DNA from: Gadus chalcogrammus
Lineage: Eukaryota; Chordata; Actinopteri; Gadiformes; Gadidae
Assembly (NCBI RefSeq): GCF_026213295.1
Contig: NC_079420.1
Coordinates: forward strand, 6,453,349 to 6,517,348
DNA: 64,000 bases
Direction: 5' to 3'
The translations under genes were made by a program, and so were the position numbers. Below are positions 1 through 43,397 of this stretch, piece after piece. Numbering within the stretch: the first letter of the stretch is position 1; each line of letters opens with the position of its first letter. The notes below the pieces were generated by a model. It did not search any database. It was given only the letters and a program-made list of their open reading frames with translations, and had not been told where the DNA came from.

Positions 1-12915
<12,915 letters not shown>

Positions 12916-13348
12916 GTCTGTCTGGTGGTCCGCACTGCTCCTAGAACTGCCTCCATCTGTGTGTAGCGCACCAGGTATGCGGTTATAGCTACTGAGCTTT
13001 GCATGCGCCGAGGTTTATGCTTTGGTGTGGTGAAGTATAAGCACAACAAAGACTTTTTTTTTTTTTGATGCCTCTGCGTGTGGTATAGAAAGGGCTTCAT
13101 GTGAGCGAGTGGGTTTATTTTTTTAGTCTGAACAGGAGTTATATTATATGATTTGAACTAGAAGACTCCTCGGATGTGTGAGTGGCTTTGCATTATTGGT
13201 TAGCTTGTGAATATGGGTGCTACCAATGAGAACTACATTAAGCTGATGCCAAAAAGTGTACCCCTTGTGTCAAGCGTTCGTCCTGCTAGACAGGCGAGAA
13301 GTCCTGTCCTATTGTTATGCCTTCAAAACAAGTGTTCCATGATGTGTA

Positions 13349-13354
13349 AATAAA
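13349..13354 (+). terminator. Polyadenylation signal AATAAA of tubgcp6
   Basis: Canonical AATAAA 434 bp after the tubgcp6 stop, in unique AT-rich sequence with GT-rich sequence following within 40 bp (GGGTGACCATGTTAG). It is the first canonical hexamer downstream of the stop. Confidence 0.6.
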
Positions 13355-31269
<17,915 letters not shown>

Positions 31270-31420
31270 CTTGTTAAGGCTGGAGAGGAGAATGGGGCTT
31301 TTAATAATTCAGAGCTAGGACTCTGTTTCCCAGGGATCTTGGCGAGTGTTCGGGCGACACGTCGGACTCGGAGGCGTTCCCTCCAACATTTGCCTAATAA
31401 TTGTCAATTTTTTGCTTCCA
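31270..31420 (-). promoter_or_regulatory. Probable appl2 5' UTR and promoter region
   Basis: The roughly 150 bp upstream of the appl2 ATG are richer in CpG than their surroundings (CGACACGTCGG, CGGAGGCG) and contain TTTCCCAGGGATC. No TATA box is visible. Placement follows from the first coding exon only; no start site can be read directly. Confidence 0.3.
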
Positions 31421-33290
31421 TATTTTTTTAATGCATTAATGAATGTATTAACTAAACTCAAATTGTATCGATAAATTAAAAATTGCAGGATTGTAGGTTA
31501 TATTATTTGTCATATCCGCCATGCTGAAACGGGCATTGAAGTGACATCAGCGCCCTCTTGCGGCCATACGTGTTTTCATTTCTCATACTAAGATATAATT
31601 TGTTATACTGTAGTTTGAATTTAATGGTGAATTAATACAAAAGATACATCTATCTATGACTATATGCTACAGTTCATGTATCAATTTGGGTTTTAAATAA
31701 AGAGTATATTAATATATACTTGAAAGTAGGCTATAAAAAGTATACCTCAGGGGCCTCTGCTCACAATCGGTAGCTGAATCTAACCCCTCACTGGTGTGAA
31801 TCAAACAGCTTCTCTCCTGCAGCCGCACCAGCGAATTAACTGCTTTGTGGTCGACCCCAATGTATGATAAATCAAGTGTATTCTCCAAAGGGTTACGATA
31901 AGACGTTTGAAGCAACATAACGACTCTCGAACAGACAGCCATAGTCTTCTATTGACTCCTCTGGTAGGTTCGGAGTTCATAGCTCTGGGCTCAGCCAGTA
32001 CATACAGGGTCACATGCATGGCCTACTCGGCCTGTGATATTAACGGGAACTCACTGCCTCCCTGAGCACATAAATCAACCTAGCGCGTATGGACTGTTTT
32101 GAAACTAGCCTAAAGTCTTATCCTCTTTAGGAAAGCCTTTAACGCCCCTGCTGCATTCCTTCTGAACTGCCTTTGTGCTCTGTTTTGTATTCGTTTACTA
32201 TGTGTTTACACAGCACACATCTTGTCTTTGTTGTGGTTTGTTTCATACCTAAAATGCTTTCTGATTGGTCACAATGGCGCAGTGGACATTTCATTTATTA
32301 GTGTTATCGTTGTACAGAGTTCCAAAATCACAATAAGACAAAATAATAATCATAACTCTGATTCTGAGTAAAGCATGCATCTGGAAGAAGAAAACACGCA
32401 TTGGGGGGGGGGTTGGGGGGAGACACCCCAGAGAGGGGTGGTTTTCGTTGACGTTATCATGGAGACAAGGGGCGGCGCTGGTTTCTGATGGAAAGGATCA
32501 AAGATAGAAACATTTGAATTGATAAAAGACATTTATATGTTGTTCGGTCTTTGGATGCATATTTGTATTCTATCTGTATATCCTATAGGGCCAGGCTAAT
32601 ATGCAAGTTTTATGTATTCTTGTAACTCCTTTTTTTATACTATTTACATTATTATACTGTACGATGCGTAATGTGTCTGCTGCAATAAAGCTTTATTATT
32701 GATCTTAGCATGTTGTTTCACATGCACTCCTTTTGATTCTGAAACAACTGAATTTCCTCTTGGCGATGAATAAAGTTGTATCTTATTGTTCTGGTATTGA
32801 AATCTAAAATAACCAAACTTGATTCCATGACGCACTTCAAAGATTTCACAAATAACTGTGGCTAGTGAATATTCCCAGACGCACGTCGTCTAATGTTGCG
32901 ATGTTTTCAGCTTGTACGTTACTTTTTAAGACGTCTATTTCAGATGTCAATTCCTCTTTATGAGAAACACGAGTTCATGACTTCAAAGTTCGGAGACTGT
33001 AAACTGCTGCTGTGTATTATCTCTGAAAGGGATGCATTGTTTGTCAAGTGAGTGTTACAGTTAATGTTAACACAATAGGTCAGATGACTCTGCCGGAGCT
33101 AAGATCGAGGGAGGGAGGAAGGGAGGGTGAGGGGGCGGGGGGGGGGGGAAGTCATTGACAATCTATCGAAGGCGTGACCCCAGAACAACATGTCTGGTTA
33201 CCCTCGGTCAGTTGTAATGAGGCAGATGTGCTGGCCAGGGTCCAAACTGAAAAAGGGCTCTCTTGTATTAATCAAAACCAAATGAGGGGA
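31420..33290. other. Intergenic sequence between appl2 and occ1
   Basis: AT-rich, mostly unique sequence. No exon, RNA gene or clear mobile element was recognised. A G-rich pocket (32404-32420) and a poly-G-containing purine stretch at 33105-33149 are the only compositional features. Confidence 0.4.
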
Positions 33291-33297
33291 AGGGGTG

Positions 33298-33299
<2 letters not shown>

Positions 33300-33337
<38 letters not shown>

Positions 33338-33402
33338 GTGTGTGTGTGTGTGGGTGTGTGTGTGTGTGGTGTGTGTGTTGTGTGTGTGTGTGTGTGTGTG
33401 TG
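33300..33402 (+). repeat. (GT)n microsatellite
   Basis: GT repeat with GGT interruptions upstream of occ1. Confidence 0.95.
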
Positions 33403-33598
33403 TATCACACATAAAGCCAGATGTATTGATAACCCCTTAAATGCATTTCCCTAATTTTTTTGCCCTCATAAAAAAAGAAAAGGAGGCTCCTCATTGGCTG
33501 CTTTCCACACCTCCCTCCACCTCCTTTCCCCCGGTTTCCTTAGCAACCCTGTCAGGGTGGAGGAAAAGAGCAAATCATGTGAGGGAACAGCATCCCTT

Positions 33599-33893
33599 TC
33601 TCTCTCTTTCTCTCTCTCTCTCGCTCTCTCATCCCCCCACACCCCCTCCCTCTCTCTCTCTCTCTCCTCTCCTCTCTCTCTCCTCCTCTCTCATTCCCCT
33701 CTCACTCTCTCACAAACACAACAGTGTGTTTATCCCCGTCTCTCGCCACGCTTTCTCTCCTCTCTCGGTACACTCTCCATTGCAGCGGTGTTAGTGGTGG
33801 TGGTGGTGGGGACAGACAAACAAACACACATACACACACACACTCACGCACACACAAAGAACACACATCACACATCATTATGGAAATACGAGG

Positions 33894-33926
<33 letters not shown>

Positions 33927-33986
33927 CGAGAGAGTGCGAGAGAGAGAGAGCGAGAGAGAACCAAGCACATGACAACCAAACGACAA

Positions 33987-34018
<32 letters not shown>
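33599..34018 (+). repeat. CT tract followed by GA tract upstream of occ1
   Basis: (CT)n-rich sequence at 33599-33720 and (GA)n-rich at 33895-34018. The two are reverse-complementary and could pair around the 170-bp spacer. They lie within 600 bp upstream of the occ1 ATG. Confidence 0.88.
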
Positions 34019-34023
<5 letters not shown>

Positions 34024-34192
34024 CTCTGTGGGGAGACAGAGACATTCCACTGACCTTAGCTACCTGCCTTCATGATTTCTCCGTCTGTCTGATACAAGCC
34101 CTGTGAGTGAGCTGCCCCCTTGGCAACACCATCCCTCCAGACCTCGTCTGCACATCGCCATCGGACCGGGACAGTGGCCACATCGATGCAAC

Positions 34193-34230
34193 ATGGGTTG
34201 TGGCAATTCTTCAGCCGCCAGCATGGAGGG
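34193..34230 (+). CDS. occ1: occ1 exon 1 (start codon)
   Basis: ATG at 34193 in context GCAACATGG (A at -3, G at +4). Encodes MGCGNSSAASME plus two bases. The donor GG|GTACGT passes straight into a (GT)n microsatellite. Confidence 0.88.
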
Positions 34231-34254
34231 GTACGTGTGTGTGTGGGTGTGTGT

Positions 34255-34336
<82 letters not shown>

Positions 34337-34673
34337 TGTCACCCTCTGGGTTTGTGGATGTGTTCCCCTCTGTGTGTTGGTGTATGTGTGTGTGTATGTA
34401 TGTGTATGTGTGGGTCACCCTTCATATATACACACCGCCTTAGCTTCTCTCAGTGGGCTTCTTTTAACGTAAATGACCATTCAGATGTCAGATTTCCCCT
34501 GGCGTTCAGCATGTGTGTGTGTTGTGTAGGTGATCAGTGGATGTGTCTGTGTGTGGGTTTGTTGCTATGGTCCAAACGATGGTTATAATGTGGAACCCTT
34601 GTTTTCGTGGTTCAACTCTGATTGGACTTCATCATGTGGTTTTTGTGCTTGGGTCTGTGCGTGTGCGTGTGTC

Positions 34674-34770
<97 letters not shown>

Positions 34771-35184
34771 AGCAGGTGACCCGTTAGTCTATTAGACAGG
34801 GCCTCAGGGTCTTCCCTACCTCCTCTGGTTGCCAGGAGTAGCACCATTAGCACCGGAATTTCATGATTTTAAACCAAAGTGTCTGGGAGGATACAAAGAC
34901 ATTCTTTAGGAGTGTGTGTAATCTGTGTGTATGTGTGTGTGTGTGTGTGTTTATATGTGCGTTTGTTTGAAGGTGTTTGTTTTGCGTGTGTGCGTGTGTG
35001 TGTTTTCTCTGAGTTTTTGCGTTTGTCTGATTGTGCAATACAGATGTAATACAGATTGTGATCTGTATTTGTTTGTTCTTGTATTTGTGAGTGTTTGAGA
35101 ATTGTTTTTTCTTGTATTTGTGAGTGTTTGAGAATTGTAATGTGTGTATTTGTAATGTGTATTTATTTGTGTGTGTGGGGAGGT

Positions 35185-35237
<53 letters not shown>

Positions 35238-35934
35238 TTGTTTGTTTGCGGGTGTGTGTGATGTATGTGTTTCTGTGAGTTTGTGTGTTTGTCTGATGGT
35301 GCATCTGTATTTGTTTGTTCTTGTATTTGTGAGTGTTTGAGAATTGTAATGTATCGTACTAATGTGTATGTGTGTGTGTAAAATATCACACATTGTTTCC
35401 TTGGAATAAGGGAATGAGAGGAAGGGTAGGGTAGGACAGGAAGGGTCCCCACACTAGCTCCTCTTCGTCCGCATTGGTTATTACTGGCTAGAACCTGTCC
35501 TCAGAGACACATTTTAAACACAGTCCATCCGCAGGTCATTCATAAAGCCCTGAGGGGCATTACCGTGGAGTCGATACAGCTCAAGGTCTTAGACTACTTA
35601 GACCCTGCTCCGTCTGTATTCAGTGCGTCTCCATGCCCTTGTGAAGCTCATTTACCAAAAGTATTAATCAAACTCAATGGAAGCAGTAATTATTAACAGC
35701 TTATAAATACACAAATCGTTTTTCGTATGATTTGTAGCTGCACCTCTTTGTTTGTTTGTGTGTTTAAATGTGTTTTCGTATGTGTGTGTGTGTCTGTGCT
35801 TTGTGGTTGACTGTGTATGCGCGGTTACGTGTATGTATGAGTGTACTTGTGTCCAATCAAGTACAGCTCAGTCTCTCTCGCTCCTTGTTCACCAGAGCCA
35901 CAGACAGATGCGTGTGTGTGTGTGTGTGTGTACA

Positions 35935-35966
<32 letters not shown>

Positions 35967-37899
35967 TGTGTGTCTGAGTGTGTGAGAGTCGGCCAGTTGT
36001 CCCTTTATACCCTGATTGCACAAATCAGTCACCCAAAGCGTGCCTGTGAAGCCGTTATGGAAAGTGGAGGAATGCCGTCATCTGCATGACCTTAAGTCGG
36101 TCCTCTTCCTGCGTCTTGCTGGAGGTCAGCGCTCTGCTTAGGGACAAGGAAGTATGGGAACCTGTCATCATGACAAATGTGAAGCTGAGGCGCTATGATT
36201 GTTTTATTATTCCTCCACCCAACGCAGCCAAAGCCCTTCTGCCCCCCCTTAACCCTGTAAACCAAACCATATTATTACCATATATATTCTCTCTTATCCA
36301 TTGATCATTTTTTCTATGGGACACTCATTTCAATGTTGTTGATTTTTTAAAAAAAGTGACTGAGAACGATAATCGAAATGCTGTTTTTGTCCTCAAGTGC
36401 GTCGCGTTAAAGTCCCGTAATTCAAAGTGGAGGGGGCTTGAAAAACCCACAGCCTGGATGTGTGCGCCACGGTGCGCTGCTCTTGTGCAGGGCAAATGTA
36501 GACCCTGGAATATGAATGAGCTTTGTGGGACTTCTGAATAGCTCCCTGTGTAATGTCAGCAGACTGAGCTGTTTATTGCACACAGTGTTTTTCTCTGGGG
36601 TGGGAATGGAAATGCCTCTTCTTTTACAATAGAGATTCTCAGGGTCATGGTCACTTGTTGTATATTTTAGAAGGATGTGTTCCCTAGTATGTCTGTACGT
36701 CTATGATCGTTGGCCATGTGACCATGGAGTTGGGTAAATCCACTTTATTCTCGCCGATTGGTTCTGGGTGGGTCAGATGGTTTATGTCGCTAGGTATTAT
36801 AGAAATTAGTGGTCTTGAATTACGTCAGAACAGAACACTGAACGGACGGGAAATTGACAAAAAACATAACAGCCCAAGCAAAATCGATTTTTTCCTCGGA
36901 GCTGTCAGGTAATTATTTTATGAAAGAAGAATTGCACTTATGATGCAGGGAGTAGGGCCCTATTCCACAGAACGATGTACTCTGCTATATTTAACATCTA
37001 CTCTCTCTAAGAGACTGGTATTATGCTATATAATGGCCCCCTAAGGGGTCTTTGATAAGAACATGACGACTCTTTATTAGCTCCTGTTCTTCTCCCAGCC
37101 ATGGGCTGACACGAAACAGGACGATATTGGCTCTCTTCCATTGGGGAAATGTAGTAATGACAGATTTGTGTTTGTAGTTGCTTGTCTCTTGTTTGTGTAT
37201 AGGACCAGCCGATTCCTCCAAAGATGTGTAAGTATACCTGCAAATTCTAATCCACTCTTTCTCACCCCTTCCAATGTTGACACTAGCTCATGGCCATCCA
37301 TTACATGCTAAATGACTTGATATTAGTATCTATAAATAACTTATGGAATGTTGAATATAGGTCGTCTAAAGTTAATATAATGAATCCATCTGAATCTCCA
37401 TATCCATCGAAAAAGGAGAACAATTCTCAAGCCATCAATTCCTTGAATTGGCCACAGTTGTCTTAGCCTATATATTGCCTAAATACATATTTACCGAGAA
37501 GTATGTATTTCACCTTAATTCTAATCCTATTAGCAAATCGATCTGCAAACATTAGTCTCTTCTGATGTTAACATCTGATGCCCTAGGTCTTTCCAGCCAG
37601 CATTCTTCCATGAGAGCTCTTGAAAATTTCACCATATTGTCCAGGAGACAATCCAGGGTTTCTGAATGGCATTGCTTGAGCCTTCCCCTCCAAAAAGACT
37701 TCAGCAGCCGTCATATGTGTCCAATAGATACTGAATATGTTCTCTTCTGAACAATGCACAGCCTTCACTTGTTTTGTGTGTTCACTTTTCAGTCACCCAG
37801 CATGTGCTTTCAAAACATTTCCAAGATCAATGAGGGTCTGTGTGTGTGTGTGTGTGTGTGTGGGTGTGTGGTGTGTGTGTGTGTGGTGTGGGTGTGTGT

Positions 37900-37948
<49 letters not shown>

Positions 37949-38054
37949 AAGGCTGACAGCAACAGACACAAAATTGGCAAAATCACTATTTCCTAGCATT
38001 GTTCAGCAAAACACTGCAAATGCCCCCTCCACTGACACACACACACACCACACA

Positions 38055-38127
<73 letters not shown>

Positions 38128-39692
38128 GACAGCTAAAGTACGATTTCCGCCAGTGATTACATTACGCTTCCATCCTTGCGTCATTTTTTTTTCTGTTTGC
38201 GGCTGTTAACACTATAAGAAACGTACTGCACAGTGATGTGTTTTTGAGCCGTCTTGTGCACACGTTTCCACTGTTCACATAAACAAAAGTAAGGCCATTA
38301 TGCATCCAAGCAACAATGCTCGTCAACAAAACACACTTTTTTCAACACAATGAGAGACATTAAGAAGAATCAGAGATGCTTCAGAAAGAATCACGTAGCT
38401 TTTAGACAGGCTTCGGAGAAAATCGTTTCACAGAACAAGGAATCTCTTTGTTATTCAAAGGATTTAGATGAAAATTACCTAAAATGTGCATCCTCTCTGA
38501 ACCAGGACAGAAGAGCCCACAGCCGATGATGAAAAAAGAAGGTGACGTATACAATGTGTGTGTGTGATCTTTTTTATTTAGTCAAAACATTAAGGTAATT
38601 TATGCAGATTATATATTTTTTCCTTCCTCCAAGAGATCCCTATATCTGTGATCGTAGATGTACTTCTCGCAGGCTTAGCGATGCTTCTGAATGATAAGTG
38701 TATATATATACTGTGAGCTTTGCGGCGAGTGAAACATTGTTATTAAAATCTCATAGATTCCTACTTTTCCATTATTTTTTGTTTGAAAGATTCATTGTAC
38801 TTTTATACAGCAATATATGCTGTTTGATTTTTTAGATGTGTCTTTGTGCATACTCTGCTGTTTCTAAAGAACTGCAACAAATCAATTGGTTTTCTCTCGT
38901 TCATTGTGTACATTTATTCTGAACAATTCCAAAGTAATTACTTTGAAAAAATACTTTGTGGTATCACTCAAAAGAAAAAATCATTGCTGTTAGTCCCAAT
39001 GTGTAAGATTGATCCCGTCCCAGCTAGAAGGCAAGAGACTTTCAGAATTCAAAGAGTATGATTCTTGTAAACATTGACAGAAGTACGAACTGTCTCTGGG
39101 TATTTTTCATAGAAGGAGGAAGTGACTTTTTGATAACCTTATTGAGAAACAAATCAATCAGCATTGACTACTGATATATCAAGGTCATTTTAAGCTATGA
39201 AATAGTTTAAATGTACATCGCAACTTTAACATGTCTATGAACTGTATTTTTTATTCTTTGAAATGCCTCTACAGCCACTATTTTGTATTGTGTTGTGTCT
39301 CAACGTATTCTCTTGTACGTACATATCTTTTGCTGTTCCCAGGAACTACGGTGGGGTATACGTCGGCCTGCCAACAGATCTGACAACAGTGGCTTCCAGT
39401 CAGTCCAAGCCAACGCGTAAAGGTAGACCTAACCTAACACAGTGCTGCTGAACAGTCAAACCAATGGGACTGAGGGCAGTGTGATGTGCGATGTGTTTTA
39501 AAAAGGAAAGGGACTCTCGTGTGTATTTTGTGTCCAGGGTAACCAAGATCCTTCATGAATGCATTCTTATACACAAGTCACTTGAGCATGTAGTTATTGG
39601 CTATTAGAAAAACAAAGTCAGCCAATCACAGCCAGTAATGGCAGTAATTGTATCTCATTAGTGCTCTTCCTCTCCTTTCTCTTTCAGAGTAG
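34193..39692 (+). CDS. occ1: OCC1 / C12orf75-like small acylated protein, 4 coding exons
   Basis: Join 34193-34230, 38506-38541, 39343-39422, 39688-39692 gives 53 codons including TAG, a 52-residue protein (human about 63). It starts MGCGNSSAAS, with Gly2/Ser6 fitting N-myristoylation and Cys3 fitting palmitoylation, so plasma-membrane attachment is predicted. The middle reads TEEPTADDEKRRNYGGVYVG and the tail is SSQSKPTRKE. It matches human OCC-1 in the MGCGNS start, the EDDKRRNYGGVYVGLP core and the basic C-terminus. Molecular function is poorly known; the human locus is reported as overexpressed in colon carcinoma. All phases (2, 2, 1) agree. The position next to appl2 in opposite orientation matches human 12q23. 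An additional short exon in the 4.3-kb first intron cannot be excluded. Confidence 0.88.
34231..34335 (+). repeat. (GT)n microsatellite at occ1 exon 1 donor
   Basis: The intron opens GTACGTGTGTGTGGGTGTGT and continues as a perfect GT run to 34335. Confidence 0.95.
34660..34770 (+). repeat. (GT)n microsatellite
   Basis: Perfect run of over 45 units in occ1 intron 1, preceded by GCGTGT variants. Confidence 0.96.
34911..35375 (+). repeat. Compound GT/TTTGTGAG repeat
   Basis: GT runs alternate with three copies of TTGTATTTGTGAGTGTTTGA at about 35077, 35112 and 35318, and GTCTGATNGTGCA twice. This indicates segmental duplication within the block. Confidence 0.85.
35910..35980 (+). repeat. (GT)n microsatellite
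   Basis: GT run interrupted by TACA and TATG, in occ1 intron 1. Confidence 0.93.
37838..38123. repeat. Inverted pair: (GT)n then (CA)n
   Basis: (GT)n with GGT interruptions at 37838-37945 and (CA)n at 38036-38123 flank a 90-bp unique spacer, forming long complementary arms in occ1 intron 1. The CCA interruptions in the CA arm mirror the GGT interruptions of the GT arm. Confidence 0.9.
38506..38541 (+). CDS. occ1: occ1 exon 2 (36 bp)
   Basis: Acceptor AACCAG, donor AG|GTGACG. Encodes TEEPTADDEKR, aligning with human TEESVTEDDKR. Found by homology and phase. Confidence 0.85.
39343..39422 (+). CDS. occ1: occ1 exon 3
   Basis: 80 bp, acceptor TTCCCAG, donor AAAG|GTAGAC. Encodes NYGGVYVGLPTDLTTVASSQ then SKPTRK, the most conserved part of the protein. 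Confidence 0.93.
39688..39692 (+). CDS. occ1: occ1 terminal coding exon (AG then TAG)
   Basis: After acceptor CTTTCAG the first five bases complete a Glu codon and give the stop TAG. The human gene also ends one residue after the RK dipeptide (RKN versus RKE). The 3' UTR follows; AATAAA hexamers at 41153 and 41390 are possible ends. Confidence 0.65.
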
Positions 39693-40756
39693 CTTCAGGC
39701 CGCCACACACAGGTACTGGGAAAATATATATATATATTTTTTTTTCTGTTCTCAAAACAGAATACTGCTCCAAGAGGGCACTTGATTACTTACTGTTTTA
39801 TGTATTGTGTCAAGCAGATCCTCCAGGATCCTCCCCCTTGAAACTCACACACCTGAGCCTCGTAGCAAGCACAGAGAGGAGGTGGAGGAGGAAGTGCTTG
39901 AGCTGAGCACCCCCCCCACCCTTCCACCACTGGAAACACCACCACCACCTCCACCACCACCAGTAGCTATCCAGCAGTACAAGTCTCGTGCCATCAAACT
40001 GTACAGCAGAGATGGAAACTGCTGCCAGGACTCTGTCTCAGGGTGGCAGCACGGGTGGCGCTTTTGACGCATGGGTGCCCTTGTACACGACACCCCCGTC
40101 CTCCCTCACCCTTCTTCACCGCCCAAGGAGATGGGGGGGGGGGGGGGGCGTTAAGGCAGACCGACGTGCACAGCCCACCGCGACGGCCATCTTGGCATTT
40201 CTAGGGCGACGGCTCCCACGCGCCTCTGTTCTATTTTCTTTCTGGAGGACGCGAGAGGTCGCGGCCGGTGTGACAGCTACCGGGATGCCGGACCCCCCCC
40301 CCCCCCCGCGCTGAGGGAGTGTCCTCGGAGACGGGGCAGAGACATTAAGGATTCAGAGAGGACGTTGTTAGGGGCGACGGTGGGGAAGAAGGAGGGGTAA
40401 GAGACGGGAGGGAGAAAGAGAGAGGGAGGGAGAAAGAGAGAGGGAGACCTCAGGCCCTCGCGCGGAAGGCGTTCGGATTGGTAAAGGAAGCATAGAGCCA
40501 ATTTTGTTAATGGTTCTTCAGTATTGGGTTTTTGAATTTGAACAGATTTTTTTATTTTTTTTCTATACATCTGGTGCTATAGATTGGGATTAGTCATTTG
40601 AATGTGTGAAAGGAACGTGATCACCACCGCCACCCCGCCACCAGCCACCTCTTAGTCTGATGGATCGAGACGACACCTAACTGTCCCAGACTGATTATAT
40701 AACTATGGCATATGACTCATGATGCTCTGCAGATCTCTCCATCTCTCTCCCCTCTA

Positions 40757-40815
<59 letters not shown>

Positions 40816-41440
40816 CCTCTCCCTCTCCCTCTCCCTCTCCCTCTCCCTCTCTCTCTCTCTCTTGCTCACAATGTTATTTTTCCTGTGGAGCTCAAATTCT
40901 AGGTCTAGTTCTAAGACCTTAAACCATCTTCAACCAATTCTGAATAATATTAACAATAATATTAATAATCATAATAATCAGAATGATATTAATATTCATG
41001 TTTATACACAGCTTTATTTTGGTTGTTAATGTTAAATGTTAGCATTATTTTAATATTATTAATATATCTCCCAAAATATGTTATTGTATGTGAACAATGA
41101 AAGGTAAAGAAAATACAACTGATGATATATATGCCATGGCGAAGGCAAGCAGAATAAACAGTATGTACCTTGATCCCCTACTTCTTTGAAAGTCCCGTGT
41201 AAAAATGTATTTTACATGTATTTATACACAATCTGACATAAAGTGTTGCTATATGTGTTGATTTTTTCCAGTTTTTACACGCTGAACAAAACTATTACCA
41301 TTACGTCAATACTATACAACAATACCGATGCATCACAAGCCATGGACAGTCTAGGATCTAAGGGGATTCTTTCCACTGTTATCCTCTGTAATAAATGGAC
41401 AGCCCCCTCTACTAACACAAGCCCTAGAGGAAGAGGATGT
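39693..41440 (+). other. Probable occ1 3' UTR and downstream flank
   Basis: It contains a CCA/CCT-rich patch (39905-39965), poly-G and poly-C runs (40133-40149, 40296-40308), a CT repeat (40741-40862) and AT-rich sequence with AATAAA at 41153-41158 and 41390-41395. No exon was recognised. The extent of the 3' UTR cannot be fixed from sequence alone. Confidence 0.3.
40741..40862 (+). repeat. (CT)n/(CCCTCT)n microsatellite
   Basis: CT run followed by six CCCTCT hexamers. Confidence 0.93.
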
Positions 41441-42867
41441 AGGCCAAGCTGATGCGAGCTTGAGATCCAGACTCTGTTCGATACAGAAAACCCTTTCTGG
41501 ATCGAAGGCAGCTACCCTTTCTGCCTGGAAAGCGTGTCGTGTAAAATAGAAATTTCCCAATAGCAGTTAGGAGACAGGGCTGGGAATCAGCCACAATAGT
41601 ACTGAGTGGTAGAATTTTCTGACTGTTTCAGTGGGTCGCTGTAGGTCAGGCAATGTTACACCCACACAGTCGCTGTCAGAGAAGAACTGTGCATCTCCCC
41701 AAACAGCAGACGCAGTAAAGAGGCAGAGGAACATCATGATTTCTTAAAGAGATTCCAGAACATGACTGAGATGGAAGTGTCTTTTCAATAATTAATCGTT
41801 GAGCATAGCAGAGGGTTTCAGTTTTGATTTTTCCTCAATGAATATCGTGAGAATCCTGTTGAGTTTCTCTTTGCAGAAGCGACACGATCTTCCCCTCAAC
41901 AAGCATATCGTTGGAGAAACTAATGATGAGACGCGTTATAAGGTGCTGCAGGCTGATGCAAACAGCCCCTTGTCCTCCCCCGCTGTCAGTCTGTCCAGCC
42001 CTGGCCTTTACGAAGGGCTCCTTCCGGAGGTAAACGCAGAGCGCCACCGGCTGTCCACTTTAATTAGACTAGCGACGGGGGGTGGGTGTAGAGTGGAGAT
42101 GAATAATAACAGCCTGGGGTGACGTCTTATGAAGGGCTGTGCCGCACCGGCGTGCAACAGGGGAGCAGTCGATGGTGATGTGCCAATGGAGTAAGTTGCT
42201 TGAGACAGCACTATAGGAAGCCTCTATCTAGTGTTTTATTGGTATTATTTAGCGGAGGCATTCATCCGAAGCGATGATTTTATGAATGGGAAGTTACAGG
42301 TTACGAATCTCGCTCACGGATGGCCTTGGGAGGAAACCGGATCCTATCAGCCAGACCACCCTATACTGCACCCTACATGTCATCAGTAATACTTTACAGG
42401 ATAAGGACACGCTGACGACGATAAGCAAGTTGGTTTTATTATTACGGATTAATATAATGCTAAACTTGGTTAGCACGTCACCATTCACCTAAACCCAAAC
42501 TGAAAAACTACACCATCCAGTTTATATTCCCAGTTCGACATAGACATAGACATATCGTCTACACACTACAGCTGTGGCTATTGATCGGCTGTGTTTCATG
42601 CAACAAATATCTAACACAATCATAGCTTAGCATGCTTTCGCTAGGGAAACACGAGGGTGTTAAATCAAAGATTTGTCATCATTGAAGTCTTGTGCTGCAG
42701 TCTAGTAATCAATCACTAGCTAATTGGCTGTGTTTGGAGAAGGCATGCTGGGAGGGGTGAATTGGCAGGGCTGAGGGGGGGGGGGGGGGAGGGCTGCCCC
42801 CCCCTCACCCACCCATCCCCACTCTCCTGTCATTCACACAGCATTTTCTGGGGAGTGAACTACTCTG

Positions 42868-43075
42868 CTCATTACCGCCAACATGGTTTAGACTATACAG
42901 GCTATATATCTCATTACCACCACCATGGCTAGACCTACTATACAGACTATTACTCTCATTACTGCCAACGTGGCTAGACCTATATGATGCTCATTAGCGC
43001 CACCATGGCTAGACCTATACAGGCTATAACTCTCATTACAGCTCCCGCGGCTATACCTTTCATACAGGCTACAAC
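42868..43075 (+). repeat. Five-copy minisatellite, about 42-bp unit
   Basis: Units start CTCATTA at 42868, 42910, 42955, 42990 and 43032 and contain ACCATGGCTAGACCTATACA-like cores. Units differ by substitutions and small indels, so the array is old. Confidence 0.88.
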
Positions 43076-43279
43076 ACAACTGCTCCTTCATGTATCTTAG
43101 TTCACTTTGGATGAACGTGCCTTCTCAATAATAAATTCAGAAGGCACAAAGTGGGTTATCCATCAAAATAAACATCAGCGACCAAGCACAAGGTTTCCAT
43201 GGTATAGACTCACTCAGGGAGTTAACACAAAGAAGTGTTTGCTCTCTGCTTTTTTCTGGTGCTGATGGGGATCTCTGGT

Positions 43280-43397
<118 letters not shown>

